Below, piece by piece: positions 16,290 through 25,567 of a stretch of DNA of 64,000 nt (positions are counted from its first letter, which is position 1; each line of letters starts with the position of its first letter). The stretch is from Dolichospermum compactum NIES-806 (GTDB lineage: Bacteria; Cyanobacteriota; Cyanobacteriia; Cyanobacteriales; Nostocaceae). A model generated the notes under the pieces. The model did no database searches and was not told the origin of the DNA. It was given only the letters and a program-made list of their open reading frames with translations. Location of the stretch: assembly GCF_002368115.1 (NCBI RefSeq), contig NZ_AP018316.1:3155335-3219334 (forward strand), given 5' to 3'. Both the position numbers and the translations under genes were made by a program.

Positions 16290-19043
16290 ATGGAAACATC
16301 TAACCAAAGAATTAGCAATAAAGTTTATGATATCGTTAATCCCCTAGATGCGATATTTATTCCCAAAACTGTAGCCGTAATTGGTGCTACTGAAAAACCC
16401 GGAAGTGTAGGACGAACTTTACTTTGGAACTTAATCACTAATCCCTTTGGAGGAACAGTTTTTCCGATTAATCCTCACCGTCATAGCGTATTAGGAATTA
16501 AAGCTTATCCGACTATTTTTGATGTTCCCGAAAAAATAGATTTAGCCGTTATAGTTACACCAGCACAAACTGTACCCCAAATTATATCTGATTGCGTTAA
16601 TGCTGGAATCAAAGGAGCAATAATTATTTCCGCTGGTTTTAAAGAAGCTGGAGAAAAAGGTATCGCTTTAGAACAGGAAATTATCCAACAAGCACAAAGA
16701 GGAAAAATTAGAATTATCGGTCCTAATTGTTTAGGAGTAATGAATCCAACTTCTGGTTTAAATGCTACCTTTGCTAGTAAAATTGCGCGTCCGGGAAATG
16801 TTGGGTTTATTAGCCAAAGTGGTGCTTTATGTACAGCAATTTTGGACTGGAGTTTTCAAGAAAATGTAGGTTTTAGTGCCTTTATTTCTATTGGTTCAAT
16901 GTTAGATATAAGTTGGGGTGATTTAATTTATTATCTTGGTGATGACCACCATACTAAAAGTATTGTAATTTATATGGAATCCATTGGGAACGCGCGTTCC
17001 TTCCTATCAGCAGCGCGAGAAGTGGCTTTAACAAAACCGATAATTGTGATTAAAGCTGGTCGGACACCAGCCGCAGCTAAAGCAGCCGCTTCTCACACAG
17101 GATCATTAGCAGGAAGTGATGCTGTTTTAGATGCAGCTTTTCGCCGTTGTGGGGTGTTACGAGTAAATAGTATTTCTGATTTATTTGATATGTCAGAAGT
17201 ATTAGCAAAACAACCCCGTCCCCAGGGTCCCCGGTTAACAATTTTAACTAATGCTGGCGGTCCAGGAGTATTAGCAACGGATACATTAGTTGAAAGTGGG
17301 GGAGAATTAGCAGCAATTTCTCCAGAAATAATGACTTCTTTGAATGAAGTTTTACCACCGCAATGGAGTCATAATAATCCGATTGATATTTTAGGAGATG
17401 CTGATCCACAACGTTATACAAAAGCTTTAGAAATTGCGGCACAAGATCCCAATAGTGATGGTTTGTTAGTGATTTTAACACCCCAATCAATGACAGATCC
17501 TACCCAAATAGCGGCACAATTAAAACCCTACGCACAAATGTCAAATAAACCGATTTTAGCTAGTTGGATGGGTGGTGCAGATATAGCCGAGGGAGAACAA
17601 ATTCTTAACAATCAAGGTATTCCCACTTATGCTTATCCTGATACAGCAGCGCGAGTATTTAGTTATATGTGGAAGTCGAGTTATAACCTGCGTGGTATTT
17701 ATGAAACTCCGGTTTTACCAACATTAATTTGTGATGTGAATACTCGCAATTGTGCTAAAGTGGAAAATATTATTCAAGCGGCAAAAATAGCAGGAAGAAC
17801 AATTCTCACGGAATTTGAATCTAAAGAAATTTTAGCCGCCTACGGTATTCCTGTGGTGGCTGGTTGCATTGCGGAAACTGTAGATAAAGCGGTTGAATGT
17901 GCGGAAAATTTGGGTTATCCGGTGGTTTTAAAACTTTATTCTCAGACAATTACCCATAAAACTGATGTGGGTGGTGTGCAATTAAATTTGCAAAATGCGG
18001 AATCGGTAAAACGTGCTTTTCAAAATATTGAAACATCGGTAAAAGAGAAAGCTAAATCTGAAGAATTTCTTGGTGTCATGGTACAGAAAATGATCAAAAC
18101 TGATGGTTATGAATTGATTATTGGCAGTAGTTTAGATCCGCAATTTGGACCAGTATTATTATTTGGTGCAGGAGGACAATTGGTAGAAGTTTTTCAAGAT
18201 AGTGCGATCGCTCTTCCTCCTCTCAATACTACCCTAGCACGACGGATGATGGAACAAACTAAAATTTACAAAGCTTTGCAAGGAGTCAGAGGCCGGAAAA
18301 GTATTGATATTGCTGCTCTTGAACAATTAATGGTTGAATTTAGTCAATTAGTTGTGGAACAACCTGGAATTAAAGAAATTGATATAAATCCGTTGTTAGC
18401 TATTCCTCCTACTCCTATACATCCTGGAGGATTAATTGCTTTAGATGCCAGGATAGTTTTACATTCTGCTGATATTCAAGAAGGTCAATTACCAAAATTT
18501 GCAATTCGTCCCTATCCTAGTCAATATGTTAGTAGTTGGAAATTGGCAAATGGCACACCAGTTACGATTCGTCCTATTCGTCCAGAAGACGAACCGTTAA
18601 TGGTGCAATTCCACAAAACTCTATCAGAAGAAAGTGTTTATTTTCGTTATTTTCACCTAATTAAATTAAGTCAACGCATTACCCATGAACGACTAACGCG
18701 AATATGTTTTATTGATTATGATCGAGAAATGGCTTTAGTGGCAGAATACCAAAATCCTGATACGGAAAAATCGGAAATATTGGCAGTAGGAAGATTAAGT
18801 AAATTACATGAAAATAATGCAGCAGAATTTGCGATGCTAGTAAGTGATAAGTTCCAATATCAAGGCTTAGGTACAGAACTACTCAGAAGATTATTAGAGG
18901 TTGGTAAAAATGAAAAAATTGGTTGTATCTATGCTGATATTTTAGCTGATAATTCAGGGATGCAGCGCGTATGTGAAAACCTTGGTTTCCAAATTGGAAC
19001 TACAAGTGATACAACTGTATTGAGGGCAGAAATTAGATTTTAA
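16290..19043 (+). CDS. ADP-forming acyl-CoA synthetase fused to GNAT acetyltransferase
   Basis: A 917-residue chain. Residues 20-145 are a CoA-binding Rossmann domain (VAVIGATEKPGSVG), 150-470 are the succinyl-CoA-ligase-like domains with the phosphohistidine motif SHTGSLAGSD (His269), about 505-735 are an ATP-grasp domain (YPVVLKLYSQTITHKTDVGG), and 755-917 are a GNAT domain with the acetyl-CoA loop QYQGLGTEL. Proteins of this design (Pat type) acetylate lysines in acyl-CoA synthetases, or make acetate plus ATP from acetyl-CoA. His269 is kept, so ligase chemistry is possible, which is not the case in all Pat proteins. It starts 98 bases after hoxW with a good AGGAG site and may be cotranscribed. 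Confidence 0.9.
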   Translation: METSNQRISNKVYDIVNPLDAIFIPKTVAVIGATEKPGSVGRTLLWNLITNPFGGTVFPINPHRHSVLGIKAYPTIFDVPEKIDLAVIVTPAQTVPQIISDCVNAGIKGAIIISAGFKEAGEKGIALEQEIIQQAQRGKIRIIGPNCLGVMNPTSGLNATFASKIARPGNVGFISQSGALCTAILDWSFQENVGFSAFISIGSMLDISWGDLIYYLGDDHHTKSIVIYMESIGNARSFLSAAREVALTKPIIVIKAGRTPAAAKAAASHTGSLAGSDAVLDAAFRRCGVLRVNSISDLFDMSEVLAKQPRPQGPRLTILTNAGGPGVLATDTLVESGGELAAISPEIMTSLNEVLPPQWSHNNPIDILGDADPQRYTKALEIAAQDPNSDGLLVILTPQSMTDPTQIAAQLKPYAQMSNKPILASWMGGADIAEGEQILNNQGIPTYAYPDTAARVFSYMWKSSYNLRGIYETPVLPTLICDVNTRNCAKVENIIQAAKIAGRTILTEFESKEILAAYGIPVVAGCIAETVDKAVECAENLGYPVVLKLYSQTITHKTDVGGVQLNLQNAESVKRAFQNIETSVKEKAKSEEFLGVMVQKMIKTDGYELIIGSSLDPQFGPVLLFGAGGQLVEVFQDSAIALPPLNTTLARRMMEQTKIYKALQGVRGRKSIDIAALEQLMVEFSQLVVEQPGIKEIDINPLLAIPPTPIHPGGLIALDARIVLHSADIQEGQLPKFAIRPYPSQYVSSWKLANGTPVTIRPIRPEDEPLMVQFHKTLSEESVYFRYFHLIKLSQRITHERLTRICFIDYDREMALVAEYQNPDTEKSEILAVGRLSKLHENNAAEFAMLVSDKFQYQGLGTELLRRLLEVGKNEKIGCIYADILADNSGMQRVCENLGFQIGTTSDTTVLRAEIRF

Positions 19044-19055
19044 ATGGGGTTTTGA

Positions 19056-19147
19056 GGCTGTATAGAATAAGATATTCAGAGTATTTGACCGCAGATAAAC
19101 GCAGATAAACGCGGATGAATTAAGGGATTTCCTGATTCTGTGCAGCT
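19056..19147. repeat. short copy of the hoxE-upstream element
   Basis: Its ends GGCTGTATAGAATAA and TGATTCTGTGCAGCT are inverted repeats related to those of 7484-7776. The interior holds two copies of GCAGATAAAC and GCGGATGAATTAA. It lies between the acyl-CoA synthetase fusion and the glycosyltransferase. Confidence 0.65.
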
Positions 19148-19284
19148 TCATATAAAATTGGGATGATTCCTATTCCTGAGTAAAAACTTTTCCGCAATTT
19201 CTAATTAGGTAGCCGGTAATCTGTTACAGTATTATTCTGTAAATAAAAGCTACATAGCATAGATGTTTTTGAATTATGTAACCT

Positions 19285-20697
19285 ATGCCAGCGAATTCCT
19301 GTCCTGAAAATGATGCGTATAACGGAAACTCTGATCCCCTTGACTCTATCTTTACTGACCTATCAGTAGATGAGGAATCAGAAGTAAGGACAGATTCCGG
19401 GTCTCTACCACCAAGCCGATTTAAAGGCCGTAGAGGTAAAGCTGCTCTAGTTTTAACTATAGTCTGGAGTGGCACTATTACCCTGCATTTAGTTTCCTGG
19501 GGTTCGATATTTGTCCTGGGACTAACAACAATGCTAGGTATTCATGCTTTGGGGATTATTTTTGCAAAACCCCGTCACCATTCTCAGGAGATAGAGGGAG
19601 ATTTGCCTTTTGTTTCTGTGTTGGTGGCTGCGAAAAATGAGGAAGCGGTAATTGCCAGATTAGTCAAAAATTTGTGTAATTTGGAATACGGTAATGGTCA
19701 ATATGAAGTCTGGATTATTGATGATAATAGTACGGACAGTACACCTCAATTATTAGCCCAACTCAAGCAGGAATATCAACAACTTAATGTATTTAGGCGT
19801 GATCCTGACGCTAGTGGGGGCAAATCGGGGGCGTTAAATCAAGTATTACCACTGACAAAGGGAGAGATTATTGCTGTATTTGATGCTGATGCCCAAGTGA
19901 CACCGGATTTGCTATTACAAATAGTTCCGTTGTTTCAAAAAGATCGGGTAGGGGCGGTACAAATGCGAAAAGCGATCGCCAATGCTAAGGAAAATTTTTG
20001 GACTAAGGGACAAATGGCAGAAATGTTGTTGGATATTTGGTTTCAACAACAGCGCACTGCTATTGGTGGGATTGGTGAACTCCGAGGTAATGGTCAATTT
20101 GTCCGTCGTCAAGCTTTGGCAAGTTGCGGTGGTTGGAATGAGGAAACTATCACTGATGATCTGGATTTAACTATCCGGTTACATCTGGATAAATGGGATA
20201 TTGAATGTGTTTTTCATCCTCCCGTCGAAGAAGAAGGTGTCACCAATGCTACAGCCCTTTGGCATCAACGTAACCGTTGGGCAGAAGGTGGTTATCAACG
20301 TTATTTAGACTACTGGGATCTCATCCTCAAAAACCGCATGGGGACAAGGAAAACCTGGGATTTGTTAATCTTTATGGTGACAATGTATATTTTACCGACA
20401 GCAGCAATACCAGATATTTTCATGGCGATCGCTCGTCATCGTCCCCCCATGTTAAGTTCTGTAACTGGCTTATCTTTGGGGATGTCAGTAGTAGGAATGT
20501 TTGCCGGTTTAAAGCACGTTCGTTCCGATCAACAATTTAAACCATCTACCTATTTAATGGTACTTTTACAAACCCTTCGCGGCAGTTTATATATGTTGCA
20601 TTGGTTAGTAGTTATGGGTAGCACGACGGCGCGAATGTCCTTCCGACCAAAACGCCTCAAATGGGTGAAAACTGTCCATACAGGTGTTGAGAAATAA
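19285..20697 (+). CDS. membrane glycosyltransferase family 2
   Basis: Processive-type GT2 enzyme of 470 residues. Two membrane segments near 55-95 precede the catalytic domain: VSVLVAAKNEE, IIDDNSTDST, VFDADAQVT (DxD metal site), TDDLDLTIRL (acceptor-side TDD) and QRNRWAEGG (the Q/RxxRW motif of cellulose-synthase-like enzymes). Three to four hydrophobic segments follow from about residue 355. The first 50 residues are acidic and serine-rich. The sugar and product are unknown; an exopolysaccharide, glucan or glycolipid is plausible. It ends at a strong terminator. Confidence 0.9.
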   Translation: MPANSCPENDAYNGNSDPLDSIFTDLSVDEESEVRTDSGSLPPSRFKGRRGKAALVLTIVWSGTITLHLVSWGSIFVLGLTTMLGIHALGIIFAKPRHHSQEIEGDLPFVSVLVAAKNEEAVIARLVKNLCNLEYGNGQYEVWIIDDNSTDSTPQLLAQLKQEYQQLNVFRRDPDASGGKSGALNQVLPLTKGEIIAVFDADAQVTPDLLLQIVPLFQKDRVGAVQMRKAIANAKENFWTKGQMAEMLLDIWFQQQRTAIGGIGELRGNGQFVRRQALASCGGWNEETITDDLDLTIRLHLDKWDIECVFHPPVEEEGVTNATALWHQRNRWAEGGYQRYLDYWDLILKNRMGTRKTWDLLIFMVTMYILPTAAIPDIFMAIARHRPPMLSSVTGLSLGMSVVGMFAGLKHVRSDQQFKPSTYLMVLLQTLRGSLYMLHWLVVMGSTTARMSFRPKRLKWVKTVHTGVEK

Positions 20698-20725
20698 GGA
20701 AATAAAAACCATAAAGTTTGTAGAG

Positions 20726-20757
20726 TGAAGGATGAATTTTTTATCCTTCATTTTTTT
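20726..20757 (+). terminator. Rho-independent terminator after the glycosyltransferase gene
   Basis: TGAAGGAT and ATCCTTCA form an 8-bp stem with a nine-base loop, followed by seven T. It lies 28 bases after the stop codon. The 3' arm and T run (17 bases) recur at 21185-21201, at the end of the DUF29 gene. Confidence 0.8.
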
Positions 20758-20924
20758 GTGATGAATCTTAATATTTATCTTCTTTATCCCCACATCTTGT
20801 ACACTACTTGCGGTTAAATTAGTAGTGCAGATGGAAAAGACGCTAAAGAATATCAAGAAAAAGATGTTAATAACGCTATCAAAAGAATAGAAGAAATTAA
20901 AAAGATTCAAGAGGAAGAAGAAGA

Positions 20925-21149
20925 ATGAGCTATCATTACACGGTAATTATTCAATGGTCTCAAGAAGATAATTGTTTTGTTGTCAGTCTGCCTGAATGGG
21001 GGGAGTTTTGTCATACACATGGAGACACATATCAAGAAGCTTTAGACAATGCTCAGGAAGTCTTAGAAATGTTAATTGAATCTTGTTTACAAGATGGTGA
21101 ACCCCTCCCAGAACCAAAAACTTTAGGTAAGTCTTTATCAGCAGCTTAA
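20925..21149 (+). CDS. HicB-like (UPF0150) small protein
   Basis: HicB-type antitoxin fold of 74 residues: YTVIIQWSQEDNCFVVSLPEW, HTHGDTYQEALDNAQEVLEML and the trailing GEPLPEP are the family pattern. It lacks the C-terminal DNA-binding domain of long HicB proteins. No HicA toxin gene is adjacent, so it is an orphan or part of a system with another partner. A frame without a usable start codon ends in TGA overlapping its ATG (see rejected items). Confidence 0.83.
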   Translation: MSYHYTVIIQWSQEDNCFVVSLPEWGEFCHTHGDTYQEALDNAQEVLEMLIESCLQDGEPLPEPKTLGKSLSAA

Positions 21150-21182
21150 TTTTTAGGAGACTTACACAAATGGTACAAAATT

Positions 21183-21659
21183 TCATCCTTCATTTTTTTG
21201 TATTGGCAACCAATCATCTAAAATTTGTTCTAGTGAACCAATGAGGATAAGAGGGAATATATCCAGGGGAAGTTGAGAGCGATCGCTTGCTTCTAATCTA
21301 GCATCTTGATAACATTCATCAAATATTTCTAAAATGTAAGGTTTTAAACTTGGACTATCTTTAAGAGAATTCTTAATCTGTTTGCGAAATGTCCTAATTT
21401 CCCCTAACCAATGTCCTTGATTACGTTCTCTTTCACTATCCCAACATTTGAGTTTTAGTAGATGGACAAGCAGCTTAGTTAATAAATTTTCAATTGCTCG
21501 TTTCTCACTTCTACCCATAGTTTCTAGTTCTTCTAATAAATTCTCTAAATCAACAGCAGAAAATTGTCCTGTGCGAAGTTGGTTAATGGTTGTTCTTATC
21601 CACAGGTAATAATCTTGATCGTATAAGGTTTGAGTTGTGGGTTGTGTTGATGTAACCAT
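21183..21659 (-). CDS. DUF29 family protein
   Basis: DUF29 proteins (about 150 residues, abundant in cyanobacteria) have no established function. This one has 158 residues with the typical start LYDQDYYLWIRTTINQLRTGQFSAVDLENLLEELE, then SEKRAIENLLTKLLVHLLK and the RTFRKQIKNSLKDSPSLK core. It is all helical, without signal or membrane segment. Its last codons overlap a 17-base sequence shared with the terminator at 20726-20757. Confidence 0.88.
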   Translation of the reverse strand: MVTSTQPTTQTLYDQDYYLWIRTTINQLRTGQFSAVDLENLLEELETMGRSEKRAIENLLTKLLVHLLKLKCWDSERERNQGHWLGEIRTFRKQIKNSLKDSPSLKPYILEIFDECYQDARLEASDRSQLPLDIFPLILIGSLEQILDDWLPIQKNEG

Positions 21660-21784
21660 ATACTGGTGAGGATTTTACTATTTATTTTATTTTAGCTTAA
21701 TTTAGTGATTACTGTTATTAATTGAGTTGCCGGTTTTACAAACTTGTTTTATGCTGAAAATAAGAGTTTATAAAATCAGCTTAT

Positions 21785-22471
21785 ATGTCAAATTTATCCA
21801 ATTATGCCAACAGCAAAGCAAAAGCTCGTTGCAATAACTGTCGTGGAGAGGTAAATCATGATATTCTTCATGAGATTAAAGTACCAGATGGAGAAGTATA
21901 TTATTCCTCAGAGTTTTGGGAAACAAAGAGATACGCAGTGCTACGTTGCTGTGGATGTGAAAACGTTATCTTTAGATTAGAAGAAGATTCTGCTGATCAC
22001 GGATGGCCTACATACTACTACTATCCACCATATATTCATCGGCAGCAGCCAATTTGGTTGAATAAATATAGTAGAAATGATGATCTGCAAGATATTCGTA
22101 GTCTTATGAAAGAAATTTATGCAGCACTCCATGCTAATTGCATAAAACTTGCAACTATGGGTATTAGAGCTTTAATTGAGCATATAATGATTAAAAAAGT
22201 TGGAGACAATCAAACATTTACAAAAAATCTGGATGAGTTCGCAAACCAAGGATATATCTCAAATGAGCAAAAGAAGATTATTACAGCAGTTATAGAAGCA
22301 GGAAATGCTACTATTCATCGTTCATATTCTCCATCTTTAAAAGAATTAGAAAACTGTATGGATATTGCAGAAAATCTCATTGAAACTATTTTTATCCATT
22401 CAAATCAAGCTAAAACTTTCTCTGAGAAGATACCACCCCGTCCATCCAAATCAAATGATGTCAAAAGTTAA
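21785..22471 (+). CDS. DUF4145 domain protein
   Basis: A 228-residue protein with an N-terminal zinc-ribbon-like part (CNNCRGEVNHD at 16-26, later CCGCENV), a YYYYPPY segment, and the DUF4145 helical domain (KEIYAALHANCIKLATMGIRALIEHIM, IITAVIEAGNATIHRSYSPS). The domain is often found with restriction-type or other defence genes, but no such partner is next to it here. It stands alone between the DUF29 gene and a repeat-rich gap. Confidence 0.82.
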   Translation: MSNLSNYANSKAKARCNNCRGEVNHDILHEIKVPDGEVYYSSEFWETKRYAVLRCCGCENVIFRLEEDSADHGWPTYYYYPPYIHRQQPIWLNKYSRNDDLQDIRSLMKEIYAALHANCIKLATMGIRALIEHIMIKKVGDNQTFTKNLDEFANQGYISNEQKKIITAVIEAGNATIHRSYSPSLKELENCMDIAENLIETIFIHSNQAKTFSEKIPPRPSKSNDVKS

Positions 22472-22707
22472 TGAGTTCGTTATCTTTATTACTCTTAAAT
22501 GATAAGACAAAATTAATTACACAAAATTGGGGCTGAAACTCCTGTTTGACAAAGAAGTTTATGGTTAGCTGTTGATGTGTTTTCCTTACCTCACAATGGT
22601 TTGAGGCTTATTTCCTCTTCAAAAATGTTTAAGTCTCGTTCAGTAAATCATAAAATTCTGTTTCAGTGATTTGAAATTTCCCACCCAATGTAAGCCGATC
22701 CCAAAAT

Positions 22708-22798
22708 CAATACTATTGCCAAAGCCCTGAAACCCTATTGATATCGTCACGATTTTATTGGGTTTCAGACATATTTTGGAAAATTGGCAATAGTATTG
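22708..22798. repeat. 91-bp palindromic element (MITE-like)
   Basis: Perfect 15-base inverted ends CAATACTATTGCCAA and TTGGCAATAGTATTG enclose a second perfect inner pair CTGAAACCC (22727-22735) and GGGTTTCAG (22760-22768). It has no coding capacity. It occupies part of the 543-base gap between the DUF4145 gene and 23015. Confidence 0.75.
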
Positions 22799-22846
22799 CA
22801 AAATAGTATCTAGACTTCAGCCTCTGTCTTAGTGTATACTAACTAC

Positions 22847-22945
22847 AGCACTTTGCGTAACAATTAGGTACAAGAATTTAGGACATACAATTACATCAAA
22901 TGGAAAATGAGCTATGGACTGTACTAGATAGACACGCAAAGTGCT
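22847..22945. repeat. 99-bp element with 12-bp inverted ends
   Basis: AGCACTTTGCGT and ACGCAAAGTGCT are perfect inverted ends around an AT-rich interior. It begins 48 bases after the previous element. It may be the remnant of a transposon whose transposase is not present. Confidence 0.6.
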
Positions 22946-23014
22946 TTAATTTAATTCTACTCTTAGAATAGAAGTAAAAATAGTAAATAGTTAAGTGATT
23001 TTTTTAAGGTTTTT

Positions 23015-23602
23015 ATGCAAAAGCGTAAGTTTTTTATAGCTTCAACTTTAATACTCTGTGGGACAGTAATTTTTGCTGCTTTTCACCCAATTGAAGTGTC
23101 AGCAAATAACTGTGATAATGAGCGTTGGTATTTCAAGAGGTCTTGTGAGCAAGACAATTTTGTCCGTCGAACAAATGAATATGTTACGTACTTTAACACA
23201 AATCAGGACAATTTTATTGTCTGTGATTATTATTCTAAAGGAGTAGCTGTTAAAATAAAAGTTAAACTACCCAATCAAACTTGCTATAATGCATCTTCTT
23301 ACTGGTTAGAGCGTCAAAGATTAAAAGTCAATAATCGCTTAAGTATACCAGGCTTTTTTCAATCAATTTGGGGAGATTTATTAAATTTGATTGGCAATAT
23401 TGCTAATACTTTCAATGAATTATTCTCAATTATTTATTTCTTTAATAGACCAGCTAATTTAGTTGATTTGTTTGGAGCTATATTCAATCTTGGAGTTTCG
23501 ATTATTATCTTCGTTGTAACTCTTATTATTCTAGTTACTTCGTTATCTTTGCTGTATTATGTATTATTGTATGCAAAAGGATGTTTTAAAAAACAAGAAT
23601 AA
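23015..23602 (+). CDS. uncharacterised exported membrane protein
   Basis: Not recognised. The 195 residues begin with a clear signal peptide (KRKFFIASTLILCGTVIFAAF, cleavage probably near VSANN). An extracytoplasmic part of about 80 residues with four cysteines (NNCDNE, RSCEQD, IVCDYY, NQTCYN) could form two disulfides. A hydrophobic helix lies near 110-135 and a strong membrane segment at about 155-188, ending in basic KGCFKKQE. There is no operon partner. Confidence 0.7.
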   Translation: MQKRKFFIASTLILCGTVIFAAFHPIEVSANNCDNERWYFKRSCEQDNFVRRTNEYVTYFNTNQDNFIVCDYYSKGVAVKIKVKLPNQTCYNASSYWLERQRLKVNNRLSIPGFFQSIWGDLLNLIGNIANTFNELFSIIYFFNRPANLVDLFGAIFNLGVSIIIFVVTLIILVTSLSLLYYVLLYAKGCFKKQE

Positions 23603-23725
23603 AGTTATGTATAGTATTAACATTGAATTTGATCTATCTTAACCTTATGCACAAGAATACTATATAGCGATCGCTTATCCTAGAAAATAGATAAATACCT
23701 TATCTTCCTATTGAGGTCAGTTAAC

Positions 23726-23950
23726 ATGGATATCAGTGTAACTTTAAATGAAATCAAAGCCCTGAGTATTGCAGATAGAATTCGGATTGTACAAGATATT
23801 TTAGAAAGTATCGCAGCAGAACAGGCTTATCCCGATTTAACAACAGCACAAAAACGAGAACTTGATCGTCGGATTAGTGATTATGAAGCAAATCCAGATA
23901 ATGTCATGACATGGGAGGAAATTAAATCGTCAATTAGAGGACAACAATGA
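23726..23950 (+). CDS. antitoxin, addiction module component (RelB/ParD-like)
   Basis: Antitoxin half of a type II toxin-antitoxin pair, of the small addiction-module-component family. The landmarks are LSIADRIRIVQDILESIAAE, followed by LTTAQKRELDRRISDYEANPDNVMTWEEIKSSI. The ATG at 23726 is preferred over a TTG at 23711. It is 74 residues long and overlaps the toxin gene by four bases (ATGA), the usual coupling that makes antitoxin first. Confidence 0.88.
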   Translation: MDISVTLNEIKALSIADRIRIVQDILESIAAEQAYPDLTTAQKRELDRRISDYEANPDNVMTWEEIKSSIRGQQ

Positions 23951-24243
23951 ATTATGTCCTAGTTTTTCGTCCAGAAGTTCGTGAAGAACTGGATGATGCG
24001 TATAACTGGTATCAAACTCAGCAAACAGGACTTGGTGATGAGTTTTTAGACTGCGTGGATAATATGCTAAATCGGATTTGTCAAATGCCAGAATCCTATG
24101 CAGTTGTGTATCTTGATGTTCGACGAACAGTGGTGCGACGTTTTCCCTACGCTATATACTACCGAATTGTGTCAAGTCGTGTGATTGTGACAGCAATTTT
24201 TCACAGTCGAAGAGATCCAAAATCATGGCAAACGCGAACCTAA
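23947..24243 (+). CDS. RelE/ParE-family toxin
   Basis: Toxin half of the pair. Its 98 residues show VLVFRPEVREELDDAYNWYQTQQTGLGDEFL, then RRTVVRRFPYAIYYRI and VIVTAIFHSRRDPKSW, the standard ParE/RelE pattern. The basic C-terminal RRDPK motif is intact. Whether it cleaves mRNA (RelE) or poisons gyrase (ParE) cannot be told from sequence; the spacing of conserved residues is closer to ParE. Confidence 0.9.
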   Translation: MNYVLVFRPEVREELDDAYNWYQTQQTGLGDEFLDCVDNMLNRICQMPESYAVVYLDVRRTVVRRFPYAIYYRIVSSRVIVTAIFHSRRDPKSWQTRT

Positions 24244-24363
24244 AAAACAGAAGTTAATCGTAACAGCCTAATTATTAATTAACAGAGCGCGACCTAGGAA
24301 TCGCTTTCTGTGGGGTTAAAGTCGGTAATGCGATCTCAAAGTCTATCAATTGGCATTATTCAC

Positions 24364-24588
24364 TCAAATTCTTTGAATAGCTTCGTATGATAAGCCAGTT
24401 GATTCTGCAATAATTTCTATGGCTATATTTTGCTCTTTCAAAGCTTTAGCAACTTTCTCAATACCGGACTTCTCACCTTCTTCAAAGGCTGTATCAAATA
24501 CATTTTTCACCTCTAAATACTGCACTAAACTCTTCTTATATTGTTCATAGCCAAAATCTGTATAAGGATTAAAGTATTTTGCAGCCAT
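24364..24588 (-). CDS. Rpn-derived C-terminal-only protein (possible RpnS-like antitoxin)
   Basis: A 74-residue protein made of the first 13 residues of the neighbouring Rpn nuclease (MAAKYFNPYTDFG) joined in frame to its last part (YEQYKKSLVQYLEVKN to EAIQRI). Compared with the intact copy, residues 14-213 are missing (600 bases), and only one GIEK repeat (24454-24465) is present instead of three. The catalytic D and ExQ are gone. It keeps the AAGGAG site and upstream DNA of the full gene, so expression is likely. In E. coli Rpn genes the separately translated C-terminal domain inhibits the full-length toxin; a similar role here is inference. It could instead be simple decay. Confidence 0.7.
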   Translation of the reverse strand: MAAKYFNPYTDFGYEQYKKSLVQYLEVKNVFDTAFEEGEKSGIEKVAKALKEQNIAIEIIAESTGLSYEAIQRI

Positions 24589-24707
24589 AACTACTCCTTC
24601 AAGATTATTTTAACGAAATACTCACTGAATAACTTTAGAAAACTCTGTTTAATATTTCCTGTATAGCACAAAAAATGGGCGTAAGTCTATCAATTGGCAT
24701 GATTAAC

Positions 24708-25441
24708 TCAAATTCTTTGAATAGCTTCGTATGATAAACCAGTTGATTCTGCAATAATTTCTATGGCTATATTTTGCTCTTTCAAAGCTTTAGCAACTTT
24801 CTCAATACCTTTCTCAATACCTTTCTCAATACCTTTCTCAATACCAGCTTTCTCACCTTCTTCAAAGGCTGTATCAAATACATTTTTCACTTCTAAATAC
24901 TGCACTAAACTCTTCTTATATTGTTCATACTGCTCCACATTTAAGTGAGATATTTCCGCTATTTCAAACCCTTTTTTAAATATTGGTTCATTTAATATCG
25001 CGGGTATATGATTAAAACTTTCTAGATTCTTCAAAAAATACAGCCATTTATCAAAATGCGTTATTAATTCATTCTCTTGTTTATTGAATAACGGCATTTG
25101 TAGAAATTTAAAGTTTAACTTATCAAAGAAAATATCACCTCACGAATGGGGAATGTGGAATAGAATAAGGCTCTATCTTTGAAATGCTTGATTTTTGCTT
25201 TTTGCATTTCCACAATAAACTTATCACCAGTTTTACTTTCGCAATAAATATCAAATATGGCTTTACGTTCTGCTATGGTATCAGCTAGATTTTCTGGATT
25301 TTTAAAGGTTAATTGTTGAATTTGATGATGTATTGGTAGAAGTTGGTTGAGAAAATCAATGAGTAAATCTTTACTGCCTTCTTCACAGAACAGTTTCTTA
25401 AAACCGAAATCTGTATAAGGATTAAAGTATTTTCCGGACAT
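24708..25441 (-). pseudogene. frameshifted Rpn-family nuclease gene
   Basis: Two open pieces of one gene: 25115-25441 (first about 100 residues with the nuclease D and VEMQ intact) and 24708-25097 (C-terminal 129 residues from MPLFNKQ). Against the intact copy at 25568-26416, a deletion of 127 bases after the STFPIRE codons shifts the frame and adds the short tail VIFSLIS. It has four GIEK repeats (24798-24845). The lengths agree exactly: 849 + 12 - 127 = 734. The C-terminal piece could still be translated on its own. Confidence 0.88.
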
Positions 25442-25567
25442 AACTACTCCTTCAAGATTATTTTCATGAAATACTCGCTGAATAACTATGTATTTAGAAA
25501 ACTCTGTCTAAATATTTCCTGTATACCACAAAAAATGGGCGCAAGTCTATCATTTGGCATTATTCGC

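Noticed and set aside
20818..20928. Open frame ending in EEEEE, overlapping the HicB-like gene by ATGA, as a possible toxin partner
   Set aside because: No ATG, GTG or TTG start exists in the open stretch (a stop lies at 20815-20817) and the sequence does not resemble HicA. It may be a worn remnant.
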